A stretch of DNA of 64,000 bases, from positions 1-64,000 of the forward strand of contig NZ_WOTO01000008.1 in NCBI RefSeq assembly GCF_010993775.1, in the 5' to 3' direction. Made by a program: the position numbers and the translations under genes. Under the pieces are notes generated by a model that did not search any database, had not been told where the DNA came from, and was given only the letters and a program-made list of their open reading frames with translations. The first letter of the stretch is position 1. Every line of letters starts with the position of its first letter. Source of the DNA: Fodinicola feengrottensis. Lineage in GTDB: Bacteria > Actinomycetota > Actinomycetes > Mycobacteriales > HKI-0501. Shown in pieces: positions 1 through 8,546 of this stretch.

Positions 1-494
1 ACGGCGGCGAGCCAGCGCCAACACTCATGACACCGTACGGTCGAATCGGGACTCTTATCTGCTATGACCTGGATTTCCCTGCCCTCGCGGGAAAAGCGAA
101 TGCCGACATTCTGCTCGTGCCGGCGAATGACTGGAGTGGATTCGCAGATTTGCACGCACAGCTGGCCACCATCCGCGCGATTGAGGATGGCACGTCGATC
201 GTACGAGAGGCGAGCAACGGCGTCGCCACGGTGACCGACTTCCAGGGGCGGACCATCGCCTACAGCGACTATTCCACCAACGCTTCGCAAACTCTGGTGG
301 CCGATGTTCCGACCAGGAGTGCGGCAACGATCTACCGGTTGTTCGGCGACCTTTTCGCCTGGCTGTGTCTCGTCGCTCTGCTCGTCCTGGTTCTGATCAG
401 TCGTCGGTCAGCCCGGCCTGGTAGGCGACAATCGCCGCCTGAACTCGATTCTTTACCGCCAGACGCGACAAAATCGCACTCACATACGTCTTGA
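1..494 (+). CDS. Carbon-nitrogen hydrolase, C-terminal part (5' end outside window; Lnt-like)
   Basis: The open frame runs in from the left edge and reads GEPAPTLMTPYGRIGTLICYDLDFP, split here as GEPAPTL then MTPYGRIGTL then ICYDLDFP. The Cys of ICYDLDFP matches the nucleophile of the Glu-Lys-Cys nitrilase fold; the Glu and Lys would lie upstream. After the catalytic domain comes one membrane segment (FAWLCLVALLVLVLI) and a basic tail, an order seen in apolipoprotein N-acyltransferase-type membrane amidohydrolases that acylate lipoproteins at the outer face of the membrane. The last ~98 bases overlap the convergent response regulator, so the true stop may lie near 400 with an indel. The family call is secure; Lnt activity itself is inferred. 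Confidence 0.7.
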   Translation, partial: GGEPAPTLMTPYGRIGTLICYDLDFPALAGKANADILLVPANDWSGFADLHAQLATIRAIEDGTSIVREASNGVATVTDFQGRTIAYSDYSTNASQTLVADVPTRSAATIYRLFGDLFAWLCLVALLVLVLISRRSARPGRRQSPPELDSLPPDATKSHSHTS

Positions 495-1061
495 CCGTGC
501 TTCGACCACATGTATCCGGCCGGCGATCTCGGCGTTGGACAGACCGGAGCCCACCAGCGAAAGAACCTCGCGCTCGCGGTTGGTGAGCTGCTCCACCCGC
601 TGCTGGGCCGTCGCGATCCGGGTCTTTCTCGCCGCAGCGCCGGAGGAATTCAGCTCAGCAATGATTTTTTTGGCCACCTCTGGGGAAAGATAGGCTGCGC
701 CAGCCGCGACGGCATGGATGCCGGCCAACAACTCGCGCGGGTCTCCGGACTTGAGCAGGAAGCCGCTGGCTCCATTGCCGAGTGCGTCGGCGATATAGCT
801 GTCCTCGCCAAAAGTCGTCAGAACGATCACCCCAGTGTTGGGTGTCGTACGGCGGATCTCCATCGTCGCGGCCAACCCGTCCAGCTGGGGCATCCGGATG
901 TCGAGCAGCGCGACATCCGGGCGGTGTCGCTGGGTCAACTGGACGGCGGCGCGGCCGTCGGCCGCCTCCGCGACGATCTCGATATCGGCGTCAGCGGAGA
1001 GAATCGCCCTTATGCCGGCCCGAATCATCGGTTCGTCGTCGGCAAGCAGCAGTCGGATCAC
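397..1061 (-). CDS. NarL/LuxR-type response regulator (frameshifted near 500)
   Basis: Receiver domain starts VIRLLLADDEPMIRAG, with the acidic pair, a phospho-acceptor Asp in ALLDIRMP and Lys in LLKSGD; a LuxR helix-turn-helix follows (LTNREREVLSLVGSGLSNAEIA). At about 500 the frame breaks: one base is missing in GAAGCACGGTC, and the next frame continues VKTYVSAILSRLAVKNRV to a TGA at 397-399, which is the normal end of a LuxR domain. The GTG start at 1061 overlaps the kinase stop (GTGA), so the pair is translationally coupled. It should be the cognate DNA-binding output of the kinase at 1058-2671. The 3' end overlaps the convergent hydrolase frame. Confidence 0.88.
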
Positions 1062-2671
1062 TTGGCGGTGCTCTCTTTTCCAGTCGTACGGGAAACAACG
1101 CCCTTGCCCACCAGCCGGTCTCGGTCGAAACACAGACGATAGGCGGTGTGTACGGCCGCGAGCTCGAAACTCGTACGGTAATAACGACAGTCCCAGCCAG
1201 GGTGGTCGAACGGTGGACCCTTGACCGGCCAGTCGACCATTTGCATCCAGGGCAACGAATCCGTCGCCGTACGCTGGCTCTGCCCGACCGCGAGCTGGGC
1301 ATAGCGCTCGGACGGAAGCACACTATCGTAGGAAATCACCAAATAGCCGCCGAGCACGAGGATCACCGCGGCCGCGGTGATCGCGACCGAGGTGCCGACG
1401 GTCCTGACCAGCTGCTGGCGCATCTGCAGGCGAGTGACCTCGGTTGGTGGCGGCGGCTCATGGGCCAAAGCGGAGACTTTCCCCGGCTCGTACGGCAATC
1501 GCGCCGACACTTCGAAAACGGGCCCCAGTGGCCCGGCCCGCAGCATCCCGCCGGCTAGTCGTACCCGCTCCGCCAACCCGATCAGCCCACGTCCGTTGCC
1601 AAACCGCCGGCTCGCCCGTCGACAGGTTGTTATGGACAGTGACCAAAGTTTCGGCGGACGTGTGCTCAACTCGAACGACCACGGTTGTTCCTGGCGCGTG
1701 CTTCGCCGCGTTGGTCAACGCTTCCTGCACGACGCGGCCGATGGCGATGCCGGTCAACGGCGCGATTCCCGGGGCTTGGCCGACCAGCTCCAGCTGGATG
1801 TCCATGCCGGCCGAACGCGCTCGTTCCACCGGCTCGGCAATGCTTTCGCGAACCGGTTGGAGAGGTGCGTGGTCGGCGTTTTTTCGCGGAGCATGCCGAT
1901 GACGGTGCGCAGCTGTTCGGTCGCGCTAGCCGCCGCTGTACGCAGCTGCGTGGCCGCGGCGCGATGATGTTCGGGTAAGTCCGCCACTTCTAATGCGGCG
2001 GCCCGGAGCGCGATCAGGCTGAGCTCGTGACCGAGCGAGTCGTGAACGTCATCGGCGATCCGGGTGCGCTCAGCGAGTCGCTCCCGGTCGGCGATCATCC
2101 ACTGCTGGAGCTCCAACTGCCGGGCCCGCTCCCAACCAGCCGTCGCCAATTCCGTTTGCAGCCGCCGATATCGACCGGCCAGCCAGGGCACTACCAGCAA
2201 GAAAGCCACGATCGTCAGCGCCGACACCCAGCCCGGCAGGCCACCAGTGGTGACCATCGTGGGCGCGCCGGTCGCGACGCCCACGACGACAGTGAGCGCC
2301 ACGGCGGCGACCGTGATCGCCGCGAAGGACCGCAGCGCCGGGCCCGTCGCGGCCAACCGGCGCCCGGCCAGGCAGCTCGTCACAACAGTGATCAGCAAAT
2401 ACGACTGGAGGAACGGACCGTGGTGAACGGCCTGCCACAGCGCGTACGCGAGGCTGAACGCCGCCGACGCGGACATCGCGACCAGCGGGTGCATCCGGCC
2501 GACGACCAGGATCGCCGCCGTCACCACGGTGCTCGCCGCAATCACCCACCAAAGCAGCGCTGACCGGTCCTCGATGATGGCGGCGGCGGTGACGACGGCC
2601 AGCAGCAAGCCGTCGACCAGCAGCCGGCGCCGGCCCGAGCGGCCGGCATAGAGCTCCCTTACGCCGTCCAT
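1058..2671 (-). CDS. Sensor histidine kinase, HisKA_3 type with extra C-terminal membrane segment (two frameshifts)
   Basis: About six N-terminal membrane helices are followed by a HisKA_3 dimerisation box (RIADDVHDSLGHELSLIALR, phospho-His in DVHDSLGH) and a HATPase domain (VVQEALTNAAKHAPG; GRGLIGLAERVRLAGG). The reading frame shifts near 1850 and 1620 but homology is continuous. Unusually, after the ATPase domain the same frame continues through another hydrophobic helix (AITAAAVILVLGGYLVI) and about 90 residues with two cysteines before the stop, which overlaps the response regulator start. This predicts a C-terminal extracytoplasmic domain. The ATG at 2671 is chosen because it directly precedes the first membrane helix. 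Confidence 0.85.
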
Positions 2672-2767
2672 GCCGCTGAACGTACCCGCGCGGCAGGGCG
2701 GCCCGACACTGCCGAAAGTCAAGCCCCGTTCGCGGTGGGCGAGCGGGCTTTGGGGGGGTGTTGCGCT

Positions 2768-3188
2768 CTACCGCTTGACCATGGCCGCGAGCCGCTTGGT
2801 CTGCGACCAGCGGCCCCAGGCGATCAGCGCGGCGATGACGCCCAGTAGCGCTGGCGTGACGACCATCGCCGGGGCGCGTAGGACGAAGACCTGGGTGGCG
2901 ACCGCGCCGATCATCAGCCCGACCAGGCCGAGCGAGGCGAGGCCGGACAGCCGCGGAATCAGCAGCCCGATCGCGCCAGCCAACTCCAGCAGTCCAATCG
3001 CGTACCGACCGGAACCACTGGCCGGCGCCCATCTGGGTGAACATGTCGATCGCGTACTGGTTGCCGAGCAGTTTCGGCCCGGCGGCCGCGACCAGGAAGA
3101 ACAGGGCGATCACCCCCTGGAGCACCCACAGGGTGACGTTGAGCCCGCGGCGGTGGGTGCCGGTGGTCCGTACTGCGGTGCTGCTCAT
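2768..3188 (-). CDS. DoxX-family membrane protein (frameshift near 3010)
   Basis: Small four-helix membrane protein of the DoxX/SURF4 type, often linked to redox or thiol stress. The N-terminal part has WVLQGVIALFFLVAAAGPKL followed by the family motif MGAGQWF; a one-base indel then moves the frame to YAIGLLELAGAIGLLIPRL and two more helices, ending MVKR. Start ATG at 3188 has an AAAGGA ribosome site about nine bases upstream. About 140 residues in total, normal for the family. It is preceded by a short region with TTGTCAA repeats and followed by the kinase gene on the same strand; no obvious redox partner is adjacent. Confidence 0.82.
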
Positions 3189-3236
3189 CTCAGTGGTCCT
3201 TTCAGCTGGATGAGCAGACTCTCGCAAGGAAAGTCA

Positions 3237-3264
3237 AATTTGTCAAGACAAGAAAAATTGTCAA
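3237..3264. promoter_or_regulatory. Candidate operator/promoter with TTGTCAA repeats upstream of DoxX gene
   Basis: The sequence TTGTCAAGACAA (3240-3251) is an inverted repeat TTGTC-AA-GACAA, and TTGTCAA recurs at 3258-3264. Read on the minus strand the same bases give TTGACA boxes suitable for a -35 element of the DoxX gene starting at 3188. The region is far more A/T-rich than its surroundings. Function is inferred; no regulator gene is adjacent. Confidence 0.35.
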
Positions 3265-3304
3265 TGTGCTTATAGTCGAATGACTGGCCGTGACCTGCGG
3301 TTTT

Positions 3305-3806
3305 CTAACTGGAGAGGTCGCTGACCCGGTCAGCCACCGCGTCCCGGGCATGAGCGGCGACCTTCTTCGCCTGCTTGGCGGCCCGGCGGGCCTGCCAGCC
3401 GACGGACGGGCGGCCGACGGTGTCGACGGCGGCCAGGAGTACGCCGCCGAGCAGTCCGAGGTCCGTGACGAAACGGGCCTGCTTGGCTGGCCGGTCCTGC
3501 GACTGATGCCGACCAGAAGGAGTCACGGGCGATAGTGGTGGCGACCAGCGAGCCGGCCAGCGCGACCGCCGCCAACCGCGGGAAGCGGCCGGTGGCCAGC
3601 AGCACACCGGCACCAATCTGAACGCCCGCGTTAGCCCGTACGACCACGTCCGTACGCGTCTCCTCCAAGCCGAGCGGCCGCGCGATGCGGGCACCGAAAC
3701 CCTCCGCGAGCTCCGCGGCCGCGTCCTTGTCCCGCAACGCGACGACGCCTTCCTTGATGAAAACGGCGGCAAGCAGTGGTCGGGCGACTCTGCGGACAAT
3801 GCTCAT
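3305..3806 (-). CDS. Second DoxX-family membrane protein (frameshift near 3500)
   Basis: Begins MSIVRRVARPLLAAVFIKEG behind a good GGAGAG ribosome site, continues with RLAAVALAGSLVATTIARDSFW, then after a one-base break resumes as ARFVTDLGLLGGVLLAAVDT and a basic tail rich in Lys/Arg/Ala. The internal pattern (FW... then NLGLLGG, AAVDT) is typical of the actinobacterial DoxX subgroup of about 165 residues. It lies upstream of the other DoxX gene on the same strand but is separated from it by about 115 bases holding its own candidate promoter, so the two may be expressed separately. Divergent to the SDR gene at 3898. Confidence 0.78.
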
Positions 3807-3897
3807 GATTTTCTCTCCCAGGCCGGAATTCGCGCTTCTGGGCAGAGTTCCCCAGGCTGCGATCACCCAAACGTACCGGCCGGCTACCGTCGTTGGC

Positions 3898-4677
3898 ATG
3901 ACGCAAACGGCTCTGGTCACCGGCGCAACGGCCGGCATCGGCGCGGCCTTCGCCCGCGCATTGGCGGCGCGCGGGCACGACCTGGTGCTGGTGGCCCGCG
4001 ACCGGATGCGGCTGGAAAAGCTGGCCACAGACCTGCGCGGTGCGTACGGCAGCACGGCGTCGGTCTTGCCGGCCGACCTCACCCAGGACACCGGCTGCGC
4101 CGCGGTCGAGCAGCGACTGTCCGATGTGGACAATCCGATCGGGCTGCTGGTCAACAATGCCGGCATCGGGCTGGCCCGGGCGTTCCTGAAGAACAGCCTC
4201 GACGACGAGTTGCGCCAATTGGACCTGAACGTACGGGCGGTGCTCCGGCTCACTCATGCAGCGTTGCCACCGATGGTGGCGCGCGGCAACGGATCAGTCA
4301 TTAATGTTTCTTCGGTGGCTGGATTTGGTACGACCGCGCCTGGATCTACTTATGGTGCAACGAAATCCTGGGTCACGGCGTTCAGCGAATCGGTCCAGTT
4401 GTCGGTGCGAAATTCCGGCGTACGAGTGATGGCATTGTGTCCAGGTCTGGTGCGAACGGAGTTCCACGAACGAGCCGGCCTGGACGTGGGCGACCGGCGT
4501 GGCGCGATGTGGCTGGACGCCGACGCGCTGGTCGCGACCGCGTTGGACGACCTGCGCCGCGGTCGTACGGTCAGCGTTCCGACCGTACGTTACAAGGCGA
4601 TCGCCGGGCTGCTGCGGCATTTGCCGCGGCCGGTCATCAACGCGGCGATGATCCGCTCCACCCGGGTCCGGAAGTGA
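3898..4677 (+). CDS. Short-chain dehydrogenase/reductase
   Basis: A complete 259-residue classical SDR. The Rossmann motif is TGATAGIG near residue 8, NNAG near residue 83, the catalytic Ser lies in INVSSVAGFG and the Tyr-Lys pair in YGATK. The ALVTGATAGIGAAFARALA opening with a VLVARDR loop (Arg after beta-2) suggests NADP(H) preference. The C-terminal part (RYKAIAGLLRHLPRPVINAAMI) resembles the DltE/YqjQ-like SDRs that act on lipids or ketoacyl substrates, but the substrate cannot be assigned. Start ATG at 3898 gives the usual N-terminus; the gene stands alone between divergent DoxX and the LLM oxidoreductase. Confidence 0.9.
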   Translation: MTQTALVTGATAGIGAAFARALAARGHDLVLVARDRMRLEKLATDLRGAYGSTASVLPADLTQDTGCAAVEQRLSDVDNPIGLLVNNAGIGLARAFLKNSLDDELRQLDLNVRAVLRLTHAALPPMVARGNGSVINVSSVAGFGTTAPGSTYGATKSWVTAFSESVQLSVRNSGVRVMALCPGLVRTEFHERAGLDVGDRRGAMWLDADALVATALDDLRRGRTVSVPTVRYKAIAGLLRHLPRPVINAAMIRSTRVRK

Positions 4678-4750
4678 CTGGCCACCTTAGAGTGCGTTTG
4701 GGCTCGGCTATCGGCCGCCACAGTTTCCCGACGCCTCTTAGGCTGGGCGG

Positions 4751-5641
4751 ATGACGCAGCGCGCTTTCCGGTTCGGCCTCAACACCCGGGAAATCGACGA
4801 CCGGGAGCGGTTCGTCGAGCGCTGTCGGTGGGCCGAGCGGAGCGGGTTCGACACGCTGCACCTACCCGACCACCTACAGGCCCCCTCGCCGTTCCCGGTG
4901 ATGATGGCCGCCGCCGACGCGACCGAGCGGCTCCGGGTGGGGACGTTGGTGCTCAACATCGGCTTCTGGAACCCGGCCCTGCTGGCCCGCGAGGTGGCCA
5001 GCGTCGACCGGCTGTCCGGAGGTCGGCTGGAGCTGGGCCTTGGCGCCGGCCACATGAAGTCCGAGTTTGACCAGGCCGGGATCGAGTGGGAGCCGGTCGG
5101 CAAGCGTACGGACCGGCTGCGGGACACCATCATCGAGCTGGACCGGCTGCTCACCGACCTCGACCACCGGCCGGCCGTCGTGCAACGGCCCCGACCGCCG
5201 CTGCTGCTGGCCGGCACCGGCGACGGCATGCTGGAGGTGGCCGCCGAGCACGCGGACATCTTCGGCTACGGCGGCCTGTGGCAGCAGAAAGGGCAGCCGC
5301 CGGGCACGTTCCGGCTGGCCACCGCGGCCGAGACGGACGAGCGGATCGGTTTCATCCGGGAGCGGGCCGGCGACCGGTTCGACCAGATCGAGCTGAACGT
5401 GCTCGTACAAGCCGTGGAAATCACCGACGACCGAGACGCGGCCGTCGCCAGACTGGCCGCCGACACGCTCGAGGGGATGCCCGCCGAGGAGATCCTGCGG
5501 ACGCCGATGGTGCTGGTCGGGACAGTCCAGCAAATCGTCGACCAACTGCATGAGCGGCGGGACCGCTACGGCTTTTCGTACATTTCCGTCCACCAACACC
5601 TGGCCGAGAAGATGGCGCACGTCATCGACGCGGTCAAGTAA
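4751..5641 (+). CDS. F420-dependent LLM-class oxidoreductase
   Basis: Intact 296-residue luciferase-like (beta/alpha)8-barrel protein. Features: RFGLNTREIDDRERFVERC start, DTLHLPDHL, RVGTLVLNIGFWNPALLARE, the SGGRLELGLGAG loop typical of F420- or FMN-binding LLM enzymes, and a C-terminal GTVQQIVDQLHERRDRYGFS helix. It fits the TIGR03621-type F420-dependent subfamily common in mycobacteria and other actinomycetes; cofactor choice is inferred from that resemblance. It lies 73 bases after the SDR on the same strand and could be read with it. It ends just before a large palindromic element. Confidence 0.85.
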   Translation: MTQRAFRFGLNTREIDDRERFVERCRWAERSGFDTLHLPDHLQAPSPFPVMMAAADATERLRVGTLVLNIGFWNPALLAREVASVDRLSGGRLELGLGAGHMKSEFDQAGIEWEPVGKRTDRLRDTIIELDRLLTDLDHRPAVVQRPRPPLLLAGTGDGMLEVAAEHADIFGYGGLWQQKGQPPGTFRLATAAETDERIGFIRERAGDRFDQIELNVLVQAVEITDDRDAAVARLAADTLEGMPAEEILRTPMVLVGTVQQIVDQLHERRDRYGFSYISVHQHLAEKMAHVIDAVK

Positions 5642-5689
5642 CGCCGTCGCACCCGCAAGGTGGCCGCGAAAAACCTCAAAGCTCACCGA

Positions 5690-5893
5690 GCCAAACCCCT
5701 AGGTGCGGCGCGAAATTGTCGTACCCACCTGGTTTTCTAGCCCCCTCCCTTTCAGAGGGGCGGGGGGTGGGTCGAGAGGCAAGGGCTGAATTTTAAGTTG
5801 GACGTCGGTCCTCAAACCCACCCCCCGCCCGTTTAAGGGAGGGGGCTAGTAAACAGCATCGGTACGACAGTTTTGAGCCGCACCGGGGTTTCG
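5690..5893. repeat. ~200-bp imperfect inverted-repeat (MITE-like) intergenic element
   Basis: Two long arms face each other around a ~43-base centre. Left 5701-5772 and right 5816-5885 match almost throughout when one is reverse-complemented: GGTGCGGC, GTCGTACC, CTAG CCCCCTCCCTT and GGGCGGGGGGTGGGT blocks occur in the same order in both, with small mismatches. Weak matching (AAACCCC) extends a few bases further on each side. It sits between the LLM gene (stop 5641) and the acyl-CoA dehydrogenase stop (5907), two convergent genes, so it could also serve as a bidirectional terminator. No transposase, no clear target duplication and no second copy in the window. Confidence 0.7.
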
Positions 5894-5906
5894 GCGGCCG
5901 GAAATG

Positions 5907-7119
5907 TCAGGCGTCCAGGAGCCAGGAGGCCAGTTCTTCCCGCCAGTTGGTTGCCGAGCCTTCCCAGGACGCGATCCACTGGGCTCGCTTGTACCAGCGT
6001 TGTAGGGCGTTCTCCCAGGTGAAGCCGATGCCGCCAAGGGCTTGGATGGCCCGCTCGCAGCCACTGGGGGCGACCTCGGAAACGCATGCCGAGGCGGCCG
6101 CAACGGCCTCCTCGGTTTTTTCTTCGGCGCCGGTGTGTACGGCCCAAGCGGCCCGGTAGGCGAGCGACCGCGCCAGTTGCAGGTCCGTGTAGACATCGGC
6201 CAGCTGGTACGACACGCCCTGGTACGAGCCGATCGGCTTGCCGAACTGCTCCCGCTGCTTCGCGTACGCGACGGCCGTGTCCAGGGCGCGCTGCATCACG
6301 CCGACGCCTTCGCAGGCCAGCAACGCCGCGGTCTGTTGGCGTACGGCCGTCAGAACCGGGCGGGCCCGGCCGGGCGCAACGACCACCTCCGCTGGGGTGC
6401 CGTCCAGGGTCAGCTCCGAATATGGCCTGGTGGTGTCCACTGTGGAGAGCTGGCGGAGCCGGCGCGGATCCGGGCGGGTGACGAAAAGTCCGACGCCAGC
6501 CTCGGCCTGGGCGACCCACCACGACGTAATGCGCGGTCGACGCGGCCGGCACCCGGGTCTTGACGCCGGACAGCCGCCAACCGTCGCCGGCCTCCTCGGC
6601 GCGGCAGTCCACCGCGGTCGCCGCGGCGGCCAGCGTCAACGCGCCATGATCGGCCCAGGCCATCGTCGAGGTCTTGCCGCCGCGCCGCCGCCGAGCACCG
6701 GAGCGGCCATCGACACGTGCATCAGCCACGGCACCGGCAACAGGCCATAGCCGGCCTCCTCAGCGATCACCGCGAGATCCAAAAACGGTCAGCTCGTCGT
6801 CCAGCCAGCCCAGTTGGCTCAGCTCATCCCAGGCTTTGTCCGGCGTGTCAGGAGCGGCCGCCTTGGGCGCTTTCTCCTCAACCTTCGCAGCCGGCTTCTC
6901 CACCACCTTCTCCGCCGGTTTCCGCGCGGCCTTCTCAACCGGCTTCTGCACTGCCTTCTCAACCGGCTTTTCCGCTGGTTCCGTCGGCTTTTGCGCTGGT
7001 TCGGCGGCAGCCTTCTCACCGGTCCAGGCGATCACCCGCTCGACCGGCCAGCGCTTGGCCAGCCAGTCGTGCGCGGTGGTACGCAACGTCTCCTGTTCGT
7101 CGGAGAAGGCGAAATCCAC
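5907..7119 (-). CDS. Acyl-CoA dehydrogenase with Lys/Pro/Ala-rich repeat insertion (about three frameshifts)
   Basis: N-terminus MDFAFSDEQETLRTTAHDWLAK is a standard acyl-CoA dehydrogenase helix; the C-terminus has RALDTAVAYAKQREQFGKPI, YQLADVYTDLQLARSLAYRA and ALGGIGFTWENALQRWYKRA. The flavin-type domain in between is split over frames near 6780, 6690 and 6500. Between residues ~35 and ~97 a low-complexity insert of repeated KPVEK/KPAEK-like units interrupts the helical domain, absent from typical members. GTG start at 7119 follows AAAGGAGC. It lies 23 bases after a second dehydrogenase; such pairs in actinomycetes often form heteromeric enzymes of steroid or branched-acid side-chain oxidation. 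The usual catalytic Glu is not obvious here. Confidence 0.82.
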
Positions 7120-7142
7120 TGTGGACGCTCCTTTGGCCTGGC

Positions 7143-8313
7143 TCAGCGTGACCGGGGCAGCCCGAGCACGCGTTCGGCGACGATGCTACGCAGCACCTCC
7201 GACGTGCCGGCCTCGATGGTGTTCCCCCGGCTGCGCAGCTGCTGATACTGCCAGTAGCCGGACCAAAAACCGTCCTCGCCGTCGATCTGGGCGTCCGGGC
7301 CGAGCAACTCCAGCGCCAGCTTGGTCAGTCGCTGGTTGGTCTCCGACCAGCGGAGCTTGGTAATCGACGCCTCCGGGCCGGGCACTCCCGTACGGGCCAG
7401 CGCCGCCAGCGAGCGATAAGCCGTGTAGCGCAGCCCCTGCATCTCGATCCACAGGCTGGCGATCCGGTCCCGAGTGAGCGGGTCGGCGTCCGCACCGGTC
7501 CGCCGCGCGGTGGCCATCAGGTTCTGCAGCGACACGTCCAGCCGGGCCGTCAGCGCGAACCCGAGCGTGCCGCGCTCGTGCAGCAGGGTCGTCATGGCCA
7601 CCCGCCAGCCGGCGCCGACCTGGCCGACCACGCACTCCGCCGGAATCCGCACGTCTTCCAGGAAGATCTCGTTGAACTCCGGGTCGCCGGTGAGCTGCCG
7701 CAACGGTCGTACGGTCACACCTTCGGTGCGCATGTCGAGCAGGAAGTACGTCAACGCCCGGTGGTTTTCCCCGTCCGGGTCGGTCCGGGTCAGCAGGATG
7801 CAGTAGTCGGCGATGTGCGCGTACGACGACCAGACCTTCTGACCGTTGACCACGAAATGGTCGCCGTCGCGGACCGCGCGGGTCTTCAGGCTGGCCAGGT
7901 CCGAGCCGCTGGAGGGCTCCGAGAAGCCCTGGCAGAAGATCTGCTCGGCGGACAGGATCGCCTTAAGGTGCTGGGATTTCTGCTTGTCGGTGCCGTGCGC
8001 GATGATCGTCGGTCGGGCCGGCCATCCCGAGGCCGATCACGCCAATGTGGTCCGGCGCCCCGACCCGCGCCGTCTCCTCCAGGTAAATCGCCTGGTAGGC
8101 CGGCGGCTTCCCACCACCGCCGAAGGCTTCCGGCCAAGTCAGGCCGGCATAACCAGCGCCGAAGAGCTTGTTGCTCCACGTCCGGGAGAAGTCCTCGTCC
8201 CAGCGTCCGGCCTGCGGCGCGCGTTGCCCCCAGTCGGCCGGCAGGTTCGCGGCCAGCCAGCCGCGCAGATCGTCCCGGAAGGCCGCCTCGTCGGCGGTGT
8301 CGGACAGATCCAC
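7143..8313 (-). CDS. Acyl-CoA dehydrogenase (frameshift near 8010)
   Basis: About 390 residues. N-terminal domain from GTG 8313 (VDLSDTADEAAFRDDLRGWL, ribosome site GGAGG) through FGAGYAGLTWPEAFGG and GVIGLGMAGP; after a one-base break the frame gives QKSQHLKAILSAEQIFCQGF, SEPSSGSDLASLKTRA, VNGQKVWSSYAHIADYCILL and the C-terminal helical domain ending GTSEVLRSIVAERVLGLPRS. The position equivalent to the MCAD catalytic Glu is Ala in IEAGTSEV, as in several FadE subfamilies that place the base elsewhere. First gene of a two-gene unit with the dehydrogenase at 5907-7119, supporting a two-subunit enzyme. Substrate unknown. Confidence 0.87.
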
Positions 8314-8546
8314 TCGCTTCCTCCCTATCTGGCCGTCAGGTGCGCTTTCGGGCAACGTCCCGGCCAGCCCGGGCAACTTTGGCGCCAGGGTACGCAGCCG
8401 CTGCTTAGGCTAGTATCCGCACCAGCCGGGATGGGTCCCGCCACGACCGTTCATCATCCGGATGGCCAACGAAACGCAACTTTCATCCCACTGCGTCGAC
8501 CCGGACCGGCTTGCTCGACACGCCGCGCTGTGAAAGGGAATCTTCG

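Noticed and set aside
2070..3227. 385-codon minus-strand frame
   Set aside because: Real DoxX N-terminus for the first ~60 codons, then Arg/Gly-rich out-of-frame sequence of the DoxX C-terminus and the kinase.
5738..5848. Short CRISPR-like repeat pair
   Set aside because: Only two copies in opposite orientation forming one palindrome, no spacers, no cas genes.
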